From Onchidella celtica (lineage: Eukaryota; Mollusca; Gastropoda; Systellommatophora; Onchidiidae): a DNA stretch of 64,000 bases. Below the pieces are notes generated by a model that worked only from the letters and a program-made list of their open reading frames with translations, did no database searches and was not told the origin of the DNA. Location: assembly GCA_963931925.1 (NCBI GenBank), contig OZ007571.1, forward strand, positions 34,536,233 to 34,600,232. The letters run 5' to 3'. Positions 37,805 to 50,672 of the stretch are shown one piece after another (the stretch's first letter is position 1; each line of letters starts with the position of its first letter). The position numbers and the translations under genes are program-made.

Positions 37805-38973
37805 CAGGCCATGCCATAGCCTGGTAACCTCAAACTGTAATTTACAGTTTTGAGAGACATGCTTCTCTCTCTCTCTTTCTCTCTCCCCCCCCCCTCCCCC
37901 ACTCTCTCTCTCTCATACACACACACACACTCTCTCTCTTAGCGATGGAATTTTTGTATATTACTTTATTCATTTTTTTATTTATTAGGTATTATATATC
38001 TTTTTTTAATATTTTAATATCATGCTTAGCCTGTCTGAGAGAAGTTTTAAGATGATATAAACTGCTCAATGATTGCTGTAACCAAAAAAAAGTGTAAAAG
38101 ACAACAAGAAAGAGGGAGAGTGTTTAACAACAACAAAAAAAAGTAAAAACGATAATAGAGCGTTGGATAAAAACAACAAGGAACACGACATAGCAAAGAA
38201 AACAGGAAAAATATCATGTGGTTTGCATGTCCCTCAGTGCTCTAAGTGGAATAACCTAGTTGATCATTCTGAAGGAAAACAGCTTGCTTTCTTCCCACCT
38301 TTACATAACATATTTCTGGAGAACACAAAAACTGTGTCACCAATTGCATTTTTTAAAGGTTTTTCGTTTTGCTATTGTTTGCTGCTTGGCTGCTTTATGT
38401 TTTTGATTTCGTTATCACAATCTTCGGTGGCTTTTCTCATTCAGGTCTAAATGATTTTCCTCCTCCACTGCACGATTTGTTTGAAACATGTGTTTACCTA
38501 CTCATAAGCTTACCATAAGTACTATCGAATACATGTACCTGGTCTACATATTACAACTATCTCTTGAGTGAGTAGGTCATTCAACGAGTCTTTTGTGCAG
38601 AGTCTTTTTGTGAAGTTCAGGACAAAATTAAATTATAAAACACCGAAGCAAAATAGTAAACAATCGGTCATTTGGCAGCTCAGACGATTTTTCATTGAAT
38701 GGATCAATTTTATATAATACCTAAATCCTCCTGGACTCCAGAAAGAACAGCCTAGTTGTGTATAATGATCAGCAAACATCTCGTCCTCTGTGCAAAGCAC
38801 ACTGAATCCAGGACTGTTAGTGTTATCATTATCGTGAAGCACCTTGAAGGAGCTGACGTTTTCAGAGGCGAAGAAAGCATTGAACATACGTTTTGCTCAA
38901 TATCTCAATTCTTGCCATTTTTACTTATACACGAATCAGAACTAAGGCCTGTAAAGTGCTAAAGCCCATTCCT
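37805..38973. other. intergenic, microsatellites, no gene seen
   Basis: Contains a CT/CA microsatellite at about 37865-37942. The 95-codon ORF at 38163-38450 has no domain and AT-driven composition, so it is not called as a gene. Confidence 0.4.
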
Positions 38974-39296
38974 TGTACGTGGCTGTTGTAACTACGTATG
39001 TACGTATAGTGTTTTGCGCTATGGGGAGCGTACGTAAGCGTACCTATCCGTAATCGCGTCCTTAGCCTCAACCCTAAATCTTATCGAATCCCTAACCCTG
39101 CCCCTTACCCGTTCAACTCCCCCCCCCCCTCCCCCCCCCCCCAAAAAACACGAGGAAACAAAAAGAAAATCCGAAAGAATAATAAATCAGGCTGTTGTTA
39201 GGAGCATTTTGGGGGTAGCTGTCTATCTCTAGAGTCACAGAAGGCTTTAAAATACGTAACCCAAGCGCAAATTATTTGGGGTGCGTACGAACGTAC
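38974..39296. mobile_element. MITE-like interspersed repeat, copy 1
   Basis: Starts TGTACGT and ends ACGTACA. Shares with 62546-62831 the ordered blocks GCGTACCTATCC/CGTACCTATCC, CCTAAAT-TTATCGAATC, CCTAACCCTG, GGCTGTTGTTAGGAG and a final GCAAA-TA-TTGGG. A C-rich run replaces an A run in the other copy. No ORF. Confidence 0.65.
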
Positions 39297-42200
39297 AGGT
39301 AAAAGCGATCTTCCTTGTAACTTAAGTGCATTGTACGCTAATGGCCAACACAAAGCATAGGCCTACACGAACAAACAAAAAGCCTTTTCCTTTTCCTCCT
39401 GAACTGTTCTCTCATGCATCGAATTTTAGCCCAATTTTATTTCTCGGATACGCACAAATACACAAAGACATTAAGATAAATGTATACGCTCATCAGCAAT
39501 GGAAAGGAGTCGCTCATCGGGGTAAATGAAGAATCCTGTGACGTCATAGTCGTTCATCGGATGACCGCTCATCGCCGGACCTCCCTCGAACAGGGGACGA
39601 TTGCTCTCTGAGGGATTTTTTTTTTTCTGGCGGGTCTCAACACTATTTACAAGCATAATTACGACATTGCCTGGGATAAACCTGCTCTCTCCCATCCCTT
39701 CCTCCACCTTTTTTCCCAGTCCTCCCCCCCCCCCCCCAATCATTGCCTCTCCCAGACAGATTCTATGAAGCCAGATCTGCCCATAATTATATTACAGTTT
39801 CCCCTGCGCATCAAAGGGACGCTGTTGTTGTTATTGTTGGTAAGGAAAACTACACCTAATTGAACCCGTTTAGTAGTGTATATCTATGATCGAACCATAC
39901 TGAATGTCAGTCAAATAACGACGATAATAGCTCTGGATCAAATGTTTAAAAAAAAAAGAAAAGAAAAGATGAAAACTGTTTTAAAATAAATGGTTAATCA
40001 AAGAAACAGACGAGCACGGAGCAGGCGACCAAAGTCGATCCAAACACGGACAGTTAAAGCAGACCTCTGAAGGCCAAATTTGATGCGTTTTGATGAAACA
40101 CAGTGTGGAGATCATGATCAGTAAGTGACATGATCCTGACCAAAATATTTTTTACCAAATTCAATAAAAAATAAGACTTACACAACTGGACCACGAACTT
40201 TTACAATACTTATTCAGTGCATTTTCTTTTTGTGGTGTAAAAAAAAAAAAAAGCAAACCAAACATAATTAGATAAAGCAGCCCTGGGAACGTTTGTTTTT
40301 TTTTAACAGGCTGAAATGGTTTGGCAACATTTGCAGGCTACGCCCAACGGAGACAACGCCATAATAATTAATCTCTCGCAAACTTGTTTTAGTTTTCATG
40401 TGGAAATTAGACAGAAAACTGTAACAAAAATGGCAGATCAAATTTAGCATGACATTGCTATACAGATAAAGTTTCACCCAACCTTATCTTTGGCAAAAAT
40501 TAAAATTTGAAAAACAGCAAAAACGTCAGGAAAAGTATCCCTATTTCTGACCTGGGAAAACAAAATCAACAAAGAAATACTTGTTTTCTTATCCCCTCAG
40601 CCAGATGCAGTGGCGGATATACCAATTACTATGAAAGTAATGAAGTCTAAGCTTCAGGGCCCATGAAGAAACTTCTTTTAATGAATGAATTTTGGATATT
40701 GCCTTATTATTGCTGGTTGCGAGGGGACCCCATGACAGTTCAAGTTTCAGGATTCCAAAAATATAGGTCCACCAGGTGTTAAAAATTTCCCAATGCTTTA
40801 TAGTGACATTACCAGTAAAACTGAAATGACAGTCAACCATTTCCTTTGTAATCGATTATCAATGGAAAACCTGAGGTTCAAAGGATTATGTTAAAAACCC
40901 GACTGTACAGTGATTTTCTTCGTTTAACTAAGTATGCTGTGACCCAAGTAGGTGGTGGGGGGGGGGGGGAGATATCCTCGCACACACGTTGCAATATACT
41001 TAGGCTTCTGCCTACCCATCCATGGCACCCACAATTTCCAGTAAACGACCTCGGCATGGCACTCACAACTTCCATTAAACTCGGTATAAGACCCCCAAGA
41101 ATGCAGTTCGCCAGAAGAACATGGCTGTTTTTATTTCCATTGGAGTCTACATTTCTACGGACTCCATCAGTTCCGATGTTATGTGTTTAAAAGTGTGGTG
41201 TGCTCTAAACTACTGGATCGGGGGTGATCAATGAGCGACACAAAGCAACCTAGAAAAGAAATACTTCTCCACCATTTCAAATTTCCGAATCTAAAAAAGT
41301 ACCTTTAAAATTTCACGCCAATCCGATCTGTATAAACGATGGTAGGTCTAGTCAAAAATCGCCTGAGTTCTTTTGTTACTTAGATTATTCCAAAACATTC
41401 AGTAAACCTTTGGCTGCCATGAGATGGCTCAAGATGATGAAATTAGCGAAAGTGCTCTGTGCTGTTGTGAAAAGAAAGGGGGAAGGGGGAAGAGAGAAAG
41501 GGGGAGGACGGAAGCAGACAGCTTTGAGTAGGTCTACCCCATTTCATGCACTACCAAAAATTTCCATTCTGTTTATCTGTTTGTCCGTTTGTACTCTCAA
41601 CTTAACCGAAACGGTGCAACATTGGGCAACAAATTTTGAATCAACGTGCCTAAATTGCATTACACACGACTGTGTAAAAAAACAAAAAATCGGGCCGCCA
41701 CGACACCTTCCCCCGTTCCTCCTCTCGTCTACTATCATAGATACACTACTGAACGTCTCCCATACAATCACTGCAGACAGTTCAGTCCTTAACCTTGCCC
41801 AGGTGAAAATGTGTAAAATTCGGACCTGTAGTTCGGGCCAGAGACAAAACAAAACAAAATTTAAAAAAAAAAAAAAAGTGCCACCGCAGTAGCCTATCAT
41901 AATTTTTTTTCTTTTCTAATAATCTCAGAAGCAAAGAAGTTGCAATGAATGTTCGAGTCCATGCAAGAAAACTTAGTCTCTCGATGGGTGAGTGACCCAA
42001 CAGGCCACAGGTAGATCTATCTAGAGGCATAGATTTTCAATCATTCGTGTGAATTTCTTCTCGGGCCTTGGAAAATGTCAGTTGTGCCTGGTTTTAAGCA
42101 TTGACCCCGGGATATCCTGATACAAACAACCTTGCCTGGAGTCACGAAAGCCTTACAAAGCTGCACTGGCCGGTGTTTTGGTGCTAGAAAGTAAAAACTT

Positions 42201-42430
42201 GTAATCACAAAGACCTTTTCGCTCCCTCGACCTCCTTAACCCTGTTTTACATTCAGTTGGGCGATGCTATGAAGAAAAGAATGAGTGTCTGGGGTCTGTC
42301 AGTGTAAAATGGTAGTTTCCACTGCTTCTTCTTATTTTTATATGCTGTATCTTTTTTTTTCTGTTGCTGTTGTTTCATAAGTTCCAAAGTTCATGATGAC
42401 ATATCAGACAATTCAAATATTATGGGGCGA
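39297..42430. other. intergenic, no gene seen
   Basis: AT-rich DNA with homopolymer runs. A CAGTGGCGGATA string at 40608-40619 resembles an hAT end but has no partner. The ORF at 41410-41892 is Lys/Gly low-complexity and has no domain. From about 42050 the sequence is the duplicated 5' flank of the six-Cys gene family. Confidence 0.4.
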
Positions 42431-42447
42431 ACTGACCTAACAAATAC

Positions 42448-42543
42448 CAATCTGGCGCTTTCTCACCCAGGCGATTTCGTGCAGTTGTACTTTTTAGGTG
42501 TAATAAAAAACTAACAACTTGATCCTTCACCGTTAATACATAA
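42448..42543 (+). promoter_or_regulatory. conserved upstream block of the six-Cys gene family, copy 1
   Basis: CCAATCTGGCGCTTTCTC and CCAGGCGATTTCGT recur at 50500, 53471 and 60202 upstream of the other copies. At the position where copies 3 and 4 have TATAAAA (53583-53589 and 60265-60271, each 105-106 bp before ATG), copy 1 reads TACATAAA. Confidence 0.5.
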
Positions 42544-42639
42544 ATCATAGAAATCCCGGGAAGGCATCACTGTCGCAGAGACATCATTACTTGGTTGACC
42601 TTTCAGTATTAGCTGTACCACTGCAAACTTCCTATCACC

Positions 42640-45600
42640 ATGAAACTGCTTCTGATTGCTGTCCTTCTTGGCGTAGCTCTTGCGCAACCGCCACAGGGGC
42701 AGGACATAGGTGAGTTTCTGGACAAAATCAATTCACAATTGACAAACATATTTCGTACGCGATTTCGTCACCGAATGAAATCAAATCTCTATAGATCCAA
42801 AGCTGAATGAATATAATTTTCAGCCATGTAAAATTCAGGTGCATTTGTTGTGAGATAATTTTGAACTAGATGAGGAAACGAAGACGGCCGTTGCTTGTTT
42901 TCCCCGGACGCGAGAATCTTTTTTACACTGCGTTGCCGGAAAGGAGGTACTTCTTTGGAATCCCCGTGACTATTTATAATAACCGCACAGGCGATCATTA
43001 CGTCACCGAATTCCTTGGGTAAAGCCTGTTAATTGGAATTGGGAGTCACCTCCCTTTAACATGGCTATATTTTTTTGTAACAGCCGAACAACCGGTGAAT
43101 TCCTTGGGTAATGCCCACTCTAATGTAATAGTCTAAAGAAATTGCCGCGAGAACGTGAAAACTTTCCTTGGCGGCAGAATGTTGTTGAACATACTCTTTG
43201 CGTCTCATCCCTCGAGACCCGCTCTCACACATTGCTGTGGTTCCCACCTGTGTGCTCATATCAATTGTCATTAGATATCTCATCAGTCAAAGCTCACACA
43301 CCCTCATATCTGTGTGATAGAAATCTGGATTTAGATTTAATTATCATTAGGCTACATATCTCAGCACTCATGGCTCACACTCTCCTGTTATGCAATATAT
43401 AAATCTAGATCCAGATTTCATTATCTTTACAAATTACATATCTCATGACTCAAGGCTAGCACTGTCATATCTGTGTAATAAAGTGTAACAAATTCAATTG
43501 TCATTAGATATCTCATCACCCAAGGCTCACACTCTCATACCTGTATGGTACAAATCAAGATCTAGATTTAAATATCATTACATATCTCATGACTCAAGGC
43601 TCCCACTGTCGTACCTGTGTGATATAAATCTAGATCTAGATTTAATTATCATTAAGTATCTCATGACTCAAGGCTTCCACTGTCATACCTGTGTGATATA
43701 AATCTAGATCTAGATTTAATTATCATTAAGTATCTCATGACTCAAGGCTCACACTCTCATATCTGTGTGATATAAAGCTAGATCTAGATTTCATTATCAT
43801 TACATATCTCATGACTCAAGACTCACGCTGTCATAATTATCTGTGTGATATAAATCTAGATCTAGAATATCTAGATTTAATTATCATTACATATTTCATC
43901 ACCCAAGCCTCACACTCTCATATCTGTGTGGTATTGATATAGATTTAATTATCCTTACATATCTCAAGACTCACCCGCTCATATCTGTGTGATGCTGGCT
44001 AGATCTAAGCATAATTTTATCTTTCATCGCTCATGGCTCAATCTCTCATATTTATTGCTGCTGGTCAACAGCTCTGTGATAGGAGATTAGATTTAATTAG
44101 GCCTATGATTTCATATTTTATTTTCATATCTGTGTAATACAGATACATTGAATTATTATGTTGTATCTCACAATTCAAGGCTCACTCTCTGTCTCTCATA
44201 CTGCTGCAATTCAACATCTGTGTGATCAGATCTAGATCTAACTGTAGGCCTAATTCCATATCTCATCACTCAGGACTCACTCCCTCATACTAGATCTACT
44301 GCATTCTGGCTATCTCTGGTGAATTTTAATCAGTAGCCTATCTTGCTAGTGCATCATCTTCAATTCATTGTAGGCCACAGTGTAAATCTAGAACTGCTTA
44401 AAAGCAAGTCAACAGGAAAGTTTTTAATTGTAACTGAGATTTATTAGTCGGTGACTTTATTGTGCTGTAAAAATGAAGATAACCGCATTCACTAGACCTC
44501 TAATCCTATAGCTCTAACTAGCCTGCAGAGTGGAGAAATGTACATGTACATGTATAATTCTTCTGTGACGGAAATGACGGGCTTACTTTCATCACGTTAT
44601 TCATAAATTATTAAAACTGACAACTACCTGAGATGAAGTGCTCGGCACAAACAGAATGGGTCGACTCACTTTTTTTAATGTCTAGATCTAGATCTACTGG
44701 TTGGTAGCTTGTCAACCATACCACAGTCGAACGACGTTCGGTCAATTCTTTCACTTCCTTTCCTTTGTTTACACGAATGGTGGGGAATCTGACCAACTTT
44801 TTATCCATCCTTTCCACCCCTGTCGCGCGTAGCAATCAACGATAATGCAGCTAGTAGGCATTTTATTTAACAAAACCGCTTCGATATAATTATCTCTAAG
44901 TTACACTAATCAGCTGATCCACCGGCCAAACAATCGCGATGGCGGAAAAACAAAACAAAAGCACAATGTGACGTCATGCGTATTCTACCTAGTTCAGCCT
45001 ATAGTTGGCCGATGACGGAGCGGGAAATGCCTCCTACTGCGCATGCGATATTTTATTATCGTCACAAAGGGTGAGGTGGTGACGTAGAGCTTTGTTTGGC
45101 TTTCCGGCAACGCAGTGTAAAAAAGATTCTCGCTCCCCGGACATAGCGTCTTCCTCTACGGTGTGTTCAACTGTCCCGTTCGGCGTCGTTTGTGCGTAAT
45201 TCTTGATAAAACTCCGCACATGAACTGAACAATTGTTTTACCTTCGCGTCCCTCTTGTTCCTTGTCGACAGTCTATTTCTATCAGAAGTTATTGAAGGTC
45301 AGTTTGAGCTATTATCTGTTCAGGTTTCGAAAAATAGCAGGCATAGATTCAGAAAATATTTCATTACGTGTCCTTTTTTGAAACAAACCGATACGAAGAT
45401 AAAATATGTACGCACAGGATATCGAGAAAAGCTCATAAACTAAAGTGCGTCTATTTTACCGTGAGCGGAATGAACATCGATTTTCTCGGAAACTTTCCTT
45501 TAAATTTGTTTGAAATTTTGTGTACATGTCATATTAAACCGTAAGGAACTTATAATTTGTTAAACTGTGTCCTGAGTTTGAGTTTGCCTCTTTTTAATTA

Positions 45601-47592
45601 TGACTATGAGATTAAGGCATGGAAAGGCATTTTTACATCCGTGCGAAACACTTACAAGTGTTTAACAAAATTATTCACGTGTACTTTACTGTGTGCAGTC
45701 TTGTTCGCTGAGTATTTACCAATCGTTTTGCCGTCCATTGTGACAACCCATTTTAGTGTTTCGCACAGTTGAGTGCTGTATCAAATTTCAATCAGCGGTA
45801 ATGTTTATAGACTAATAGTAATGGGCCTACAGCTGAAATTCCGTTGACCCGCAAAACCAATGCGAACTTTGCATGTGAAGTTGGCACCGGAAGAAAATGT
45901 TTCGCTTGAACGGTTTTGTCATTGTTTAAATGGATAAATTTACATATCTATATATATTATATATATATTAGCAGAATCATCATCACTGGCTTTACTAGCT
46001 CAGCTTGACATCGTTATGGTTTAGCTGCCGGTAACTTAATATTTGTTTATAGTACATGGAATATAAACATGAGGCCTGGGCCACTTTCAGGGCGTTCTTC
46101 ACGTTCATAACTTCTAAGACGGGCCAAGAGAGGTCGAGAAGATTTTGTTTTGCTATGTTTTAAAATGATATTCACAACTACATTTCAACCTCGGTGCCTT
46201 GTTTTAGCTGTAAAAAAATATTAGCTGCAGTCAATAGCTAAACTCCTCATAATTCTTGAAGAAGATGGAGTCCTCTGCAATGTTAAGGCAAGTGTTCAAG
46301 TAACATTTTGAAACAAGTACGCATTAACACTACCACACGGATACTATATCAATATATATACACAACCAAACGTTTACCAGGAAGATCAAATCTGAAGCCC
46401 AAAGAAAAAGCCTTGCCTATAACTTCAGAATTAATGCACGATTGACAATATCTCTGTGTGTTATGGCAGGGACTTTTTTCAAACATTAGGTTTAACCTTA
46501 ACAACAGTTCGTCGAAGATTATAAATACTGCCATCAAATATCAAGATCTCTTAAGGCTATTTTTAATGTATGGTGTGTGTACACATACGTAACAAATTTT
46601 TGCCCCCACAGAGACCCTTGTGACCCACGAAGTTCAAGCTATCATCAGTGCCAATCCAAATATTCACGTTCCTCTGTGTAAACAAAAATGTGATGAGGTC
46701 TTCGCTCTCATCGACCCGCATGATGAGCACCGTACTGACCAACTCTGTGCGCATCAATGCGACTGGTGAGTATCGGTATTTAGGACTACCGATGATAACC
46801 CAAGTTCTGTGCTAGTTTATATTGTACACTAATTACCACCTGTCATTTTATCATAATGAAATCATTTTCCCCAGTGATTCAATGGGAGGGAAGATCAGAC
46901 ACTCGTCCAATAAAATATAACTGTCCTTGCCTACAAATTTCATCACGTCTAAAAAAAATTATAATTTTTTAACACACATGAGAGTATGGTGCACCATTTA
47001 AACAAAAACAAAAAGATAAATAAAGCGACGCCGATAGAAGTAGTAGGATGAAACACTTGCCAGCAACACTTATCAAGGCAGAAGAGAAAATAATAGCCTG
47101 TAAAAGTTGTTGTTTGTAAAATGCCACAAATGAGGTACTGGTCACTTTCCAAAGAAAACAAAAATTGTTATCGTAATTTGTGCAAACAGTCTAAAATACT
47201 GTTTACCGGGGTGTTAATTTGAATCAGACTGACAGACCTATCCATCAATCTTAATACATCTTCCTACCTAACTGCCTATCTACCCAAATGCCCATCTACC
47301 TATATTTCTATCTAACTACCCATACGACTCTCTAGAGAGAGGAGATCTAAATTACCAAAGGTAGCTTCACTGAATATTGTTCTTTCCATCTCGCTTTGTA
47401 ATTGCGTTTCATGTATTGGTGCTCTCAAATTTCGACATGTCTTCAAAGAGGTTGTGTAAGTTGTATCAAAGATTATTAGAAACGTATCTTTGGTTGCACT
47501 GAGTCTCTCGCATTTGTAGGAACTCTAGTATTGCTTTCTTTCACAGTCAAATCCACCACACATGCCATGGTCCCCATCATGGTGGCAACTGA
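42640..47592 (+). CDS. small secreted six-cysteine peptide, copy 1 (89 aa, intact)
   Basis: Exons 42640-42709, 46612-46765 and 47547-47592, all GT/AG, phases 1 and 2. The protein starts MKLLLIAVLLGVALAQPP, a signal peptide probably cut at ALA/Q. The mature part has the pattern C-x3-C-x18-C-x3-C-x-C-x5-C (LCKQKC, LCAHQCDC, HTC). The tail CHGPHHGGN is His-rich. Between the two CxxxC pairs is an acidic helix-like segment, DEVFALIDPHDEHRTDQ. The two CxxxC motifs could pair as a disulphide-linked helical hairpin, but this is inference and I know no matching family. It is the first of four tandem copies. Its 3.9-kb intron 1 was enlarged by a Mutator-like element. AATAAA lies 80 bp after the stop. 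Confidence 0.85.
42910..45133. mobile_element. Mutator-like element (2224 bp), 34-bp perfect TIRs, 9-bp TSD
   Basis: The 34-bp inverted repeats at 42910-42943 and 45100-45133 start GCGAGAATCTTTTTTACACT and match perfectly. The 9-bp direct repeat TCCCCGGAC flanks both ends (42901-42909 and 45134-45142). A 9-bp duplication is characteristic of Mutator-type transposases. The interior has no transposase ORF and is mostly a 74-bp minisatellite. It sits in intron 1 of the copy-1 peptide gene. Confidence 0.88.
43255..44300. repeat. 74-bp minisatellite inside the Mutator-like element
   Basis: About a dozen units of roughly 74 bp, each with TATCTCATGACTCAAGGCT, a CTGTGTGATATAAAT motif, AGATCTAGATTTAATTATCA and variants. 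Central units are the best conserved and the edges decay. ORFs here are artefacts of the repeat. Confidence 0.88.
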
Positions 47593-47672
47593 GAACAGTC
47601 TACACTTGTCCAAGAGACTGTCATGAGAAACTGGACGTCAGTTATGACAATTTAAACTTCATGACTTCGTGA
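47593..47672 (+). other. 3' UTR of copy 1
   Basis: It is collinear with the 3' UTRs of copies 3 and 4 (shared GAGACTGTCAT and AATTT-AACTT blocks), showing that the duplication unit extends past the coding sequence. Confidence 0.7.
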
Positions 47673-47678
47673 AATAAA
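47673..47678 (+). terminator. polyadenylation signal AATAAA, copy 1
   Basis: AATAAA in the context GAAATAAAATTGTAGGATTG, kept in copies 3 (55926) and 4 (61178). Confidence 0.8.
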
Positions 47679-47997
47679 ATTGTAGGATTGTCCAGTATCG
47701 AATTGTGTTGATCTGATTCTTTGTTCCCGACGGGTCGATTACTGCAAAAGGTTACACTAATAATGTGTTTTCCTTGTAGTATGATTTGTGGGCACCCTCC
47801 CTCTTCCCTGACATTACACATGACATGCTTGTGCATATACTGTTGGGTATTTTCCATATTATTGTATGTACATTTTTGCCTTTTTGAGAAAATAGAATTG
47901 AAAATTTGAAGAGTAGTGTAAAATCGGGGTTTTATTCAATGCGCTTCAAAATCGAAACTTGCACATCCATGTTCACCCATGTGACACTTATACATAA

Positions 47998-48679
47998 CTA
48001 GCCGACCCGCGCAAGATATATCTCGCAAATTTTCCATGTACTAAGCGCAACCGTATATCTAGATCTGGGCTACATTAAAATGGCATTTGGATTTCATGCT
48101 ATGACTAATAGAACTTACTGTTACACCACAATTTCACACAGAATTATTTTATTTAATTACCCTTTCTACGAAGGGTTTCGTTTCTTGGTGCGAAACCAAA
48201 CTTCCACGTTCAGACGGCGCGTCAAAATGGTATCATTCTTCCGGTTCACTCAAAGTGGTGAATTAAAATGGAATGACCGAAAAAATCTATTTCGATAAAT
48301 TCGGGGAATGGAGTTTTCGTATGTTTTATGTGACGAAAACCTGGGTATGTAGATACTGTCCACGTGTGTAAAATATGAAGCGTGTGGGCTAAGTATTAAC
48401 GGAGGAGTAGGCTAACATAGCCTCCAAAGTTCACTTTTATAATAGACGAAACACTCGGCCCTGTCTGAGCTGTAAAAATGACGAATCGGGGAACCTCGAA
48501 CGGCCCATTTTGTTTTCTATTTTTCTAAATTTTTAAGGTTGTTGCATCCTTAAAATGAATTGATACAAACCTTGCTCAGTCTTTGAACTACTTTCAGTAA
48601 TTTTTTCATGGCTCTACGTTCAGTAGTTTTTTCAGCTATAGAGTACAACCGTCCAATTTTACCCAATTATATATATAGA
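47998..48679 (-). mobile_element. Helitron-like non-autonomous element (682 bp)
   Basis: On the minus strand it starts TCTATATATATAATTGGG after an A and ends GCGCGGGTCGG-CTAG before a T, the standard Helitron insertion pattern. Its start matches the element at 7695 (TCTATATA). An internal 72-codon ORF at 48080 has no domain and is not called. Confidence 0.6.
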
Positions 48680-49005
48680 TAAAATTAGGAATGAGAGTAC
48701 CACTTTCATAACAAAATCTCAAAATCGGCAAAATGTCGCATACAACAATATGGCAAATACCCGACGATATAGACACAAAGGTTTAAGGCGAGTGAGGACA
48801 GACATACAGCAATAGTTGCACGAAGCTGGGATGCTCCTGTTTATCTCTCCTCATGAGAAAGCGGCCGGAGATCATGAGCACTGGAACTTGATGTAAATGT
48901 ATCATTGCTGCCTGGGGATGCTACACTTACCAGATACATGTAATTTGTCTGTCCAGATACGATTGTACACTCATGCAACACCGTACGTCGGACGGTGACT
49001 GAAGC

Positions 49006-49266
49006 CAGTGGCATAGCCTGGGCGGTGTCGGGGGTGGCTGCAACCGGGCGCAAAATTCTTAGGGGCTCAACATTTCAAAAGAAAGAAAATTAACAATAAT
49101 GCAAAAAGGAAAAAAAATAGTCCCCCCCCCCCCCCTCCCGAAGTGTTGGAACATTCTACACAGCTTTTCAACTTGGCGGGGCAAATAAACTTTGTCACGT
49201 GCTAATGAAGGCGCAATACGCGTACTTGCCTTGCCCCGGGCGCTGGCAGCCCACGCTACGCCATTG
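49006..49266. mobile_element. hAT-like MITE (261 bp)
   Basis: The left end CAGTGGCATAGCCTGGGC and the right end, in reverse complement CAATGGCGTAGCGTGGGC, form imperfect TIRs of a widespread hAT type. The flanking 8-mers ACTGAAGC and AGTGAACA agree at 5 of 8 positions, a decayed target duplication at best. It contains a C run at 49125-49135. Confidence 0.6.
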
Positions 49267-50499
49267 AGTGAACATTCACTTGACACACCTTTACGACTAA
49301 CTTTTGGAATGAGATGGGAGGGGTGGCAGTCGTATTTGAAAGAGTCTATATGGGTGGACACAGGCCTATTCTTGTATCTTCTTAGAAGAGGCCATTTGAA
49401 GAGCTGGCATAAATTGCCATTTTTGCACTTAACTCTGAACACCTGTAAACTGTTTACTTTCTCAGGATATTTCTTAATTTCAACACTCTGTCTTTAGAAT
49501 TCTATTTTCTGTGCTTTCCATATTTTCCATTATTTACTCTACCGTAAATGAAAACAATATATTGAAATACAACATTATAGAATATTCCCTTAGTTTAAAT
49601 TCAAACAAATTTATAGACCTCAATCATTGTGACTGTAACTAAAAGAATTTTTTTTTGATTGTGGTAGGCAAACTTTTTTTCAAATATTCGCGTGAACTTC
49701 TTCTTTATCCTGCCAAACTTTCGGTAGTACCTGTTGTTGTTTTTTTCAGGGTTCAGCTGTGGTTATTCCACAGAATAGAGATACTACCAGAAAAGACACA
49801 AGACAGGAATATGTCATCAAGTTTAACTTCCCTGCCCCATTTTGGGTGAGATTAATTGTTCGTAACTAGGCACGCAAGCAACGATATTTAAGGTAAAATC
49901 AGGGAGTGTGTATTTAGAGAGAGATCTCACTTCCCCCAAATCGTGAAACTAGGTCATGGCGATAACAAGAATTGAAAGAGACCGTCTTCACCAAAGACAT
50001 TGTGCGTATCTGTTTACTGTGGTTTGTTCATGTTTGTGGGATGATTGAAACTATTTAGAGCCGTTTGTAAGCTCTTACTTCCGGTGGAAATGTGGAAACG
50101 GGTACATTGTTTACCGCCAGCCAAGTGAAGTTGCATTTCATCGAAAATGGCGGTGCGCATACTTCCTGTACTCATGAAAAGTGGGCTTAATTTCTCTTTT
50201 GGTAGTTCTCTATTCTATAGGCTATCCTGCCATAAACATTGCCGGGGTCAAGAAAGCCTCACAAGGCCACACTGCCAGATAATTTTATTCCAAAGAGTCA
50301 AAACCCGCAGTCACAAACACCTTTTCTCGCCCCCATCCTCTTAATCCCATAATTATGTTCACGTGAAAGTTCCCACAAGTCTTTGAGATTTTTGTCTCTC
50401 TTTTTTATTTCTTCAACTTATTTGGATTTAAAATTCGACGGTTCCTGATTACACATTTAACAACTGAAATTTTATGACACGAACTAACTTTAGCAAAAG
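49267..50499 (+). other. 5' flank of copy 2 (duplicated segment), no gene seen
   Basis: Alignable with 52920-53470 and 59665-60200, so it belongs to the tandem duplication unit. Shared blocks include a TTCAACAC-CT motif, CATTATTTACT and AAGAAAGCCTCACAAGGCC. Confidence 0.6.
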
Positions 50500-50672
50500 C
50501 CAATCTAGCACTTTCTCGTCCAGGCGGTTTCGTTCCGCTGTCCTCTTTTTCGTAAACAGTATGATGATGACAAAAATATTCACCGTTAATATCTAACTCA
50601 TAAACAACCCGGGAAGGAATCATTGACGAAGTGACATCTTTGCCTGGCTGTCCTGTCAGTTTCACCTTCACA

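Noticed and set aside
40608-40619. CAGTGGCGGATA, like an hAT terminus
   Set aside because: No inverted partner or target duplication found within several kilobases.
41410-41892. 160-codon ORF as a gene
   Set aside because: Lys/Gly-rich low-complexity composition, no domain, no exon signals, and an antisense ORF of similar length.
43255-44300. CRISPR-like array
   Set aside because: The units are contiguous 74-bp minisatellite repeats in an intronic transposon of an animal genome, without unique spacers.
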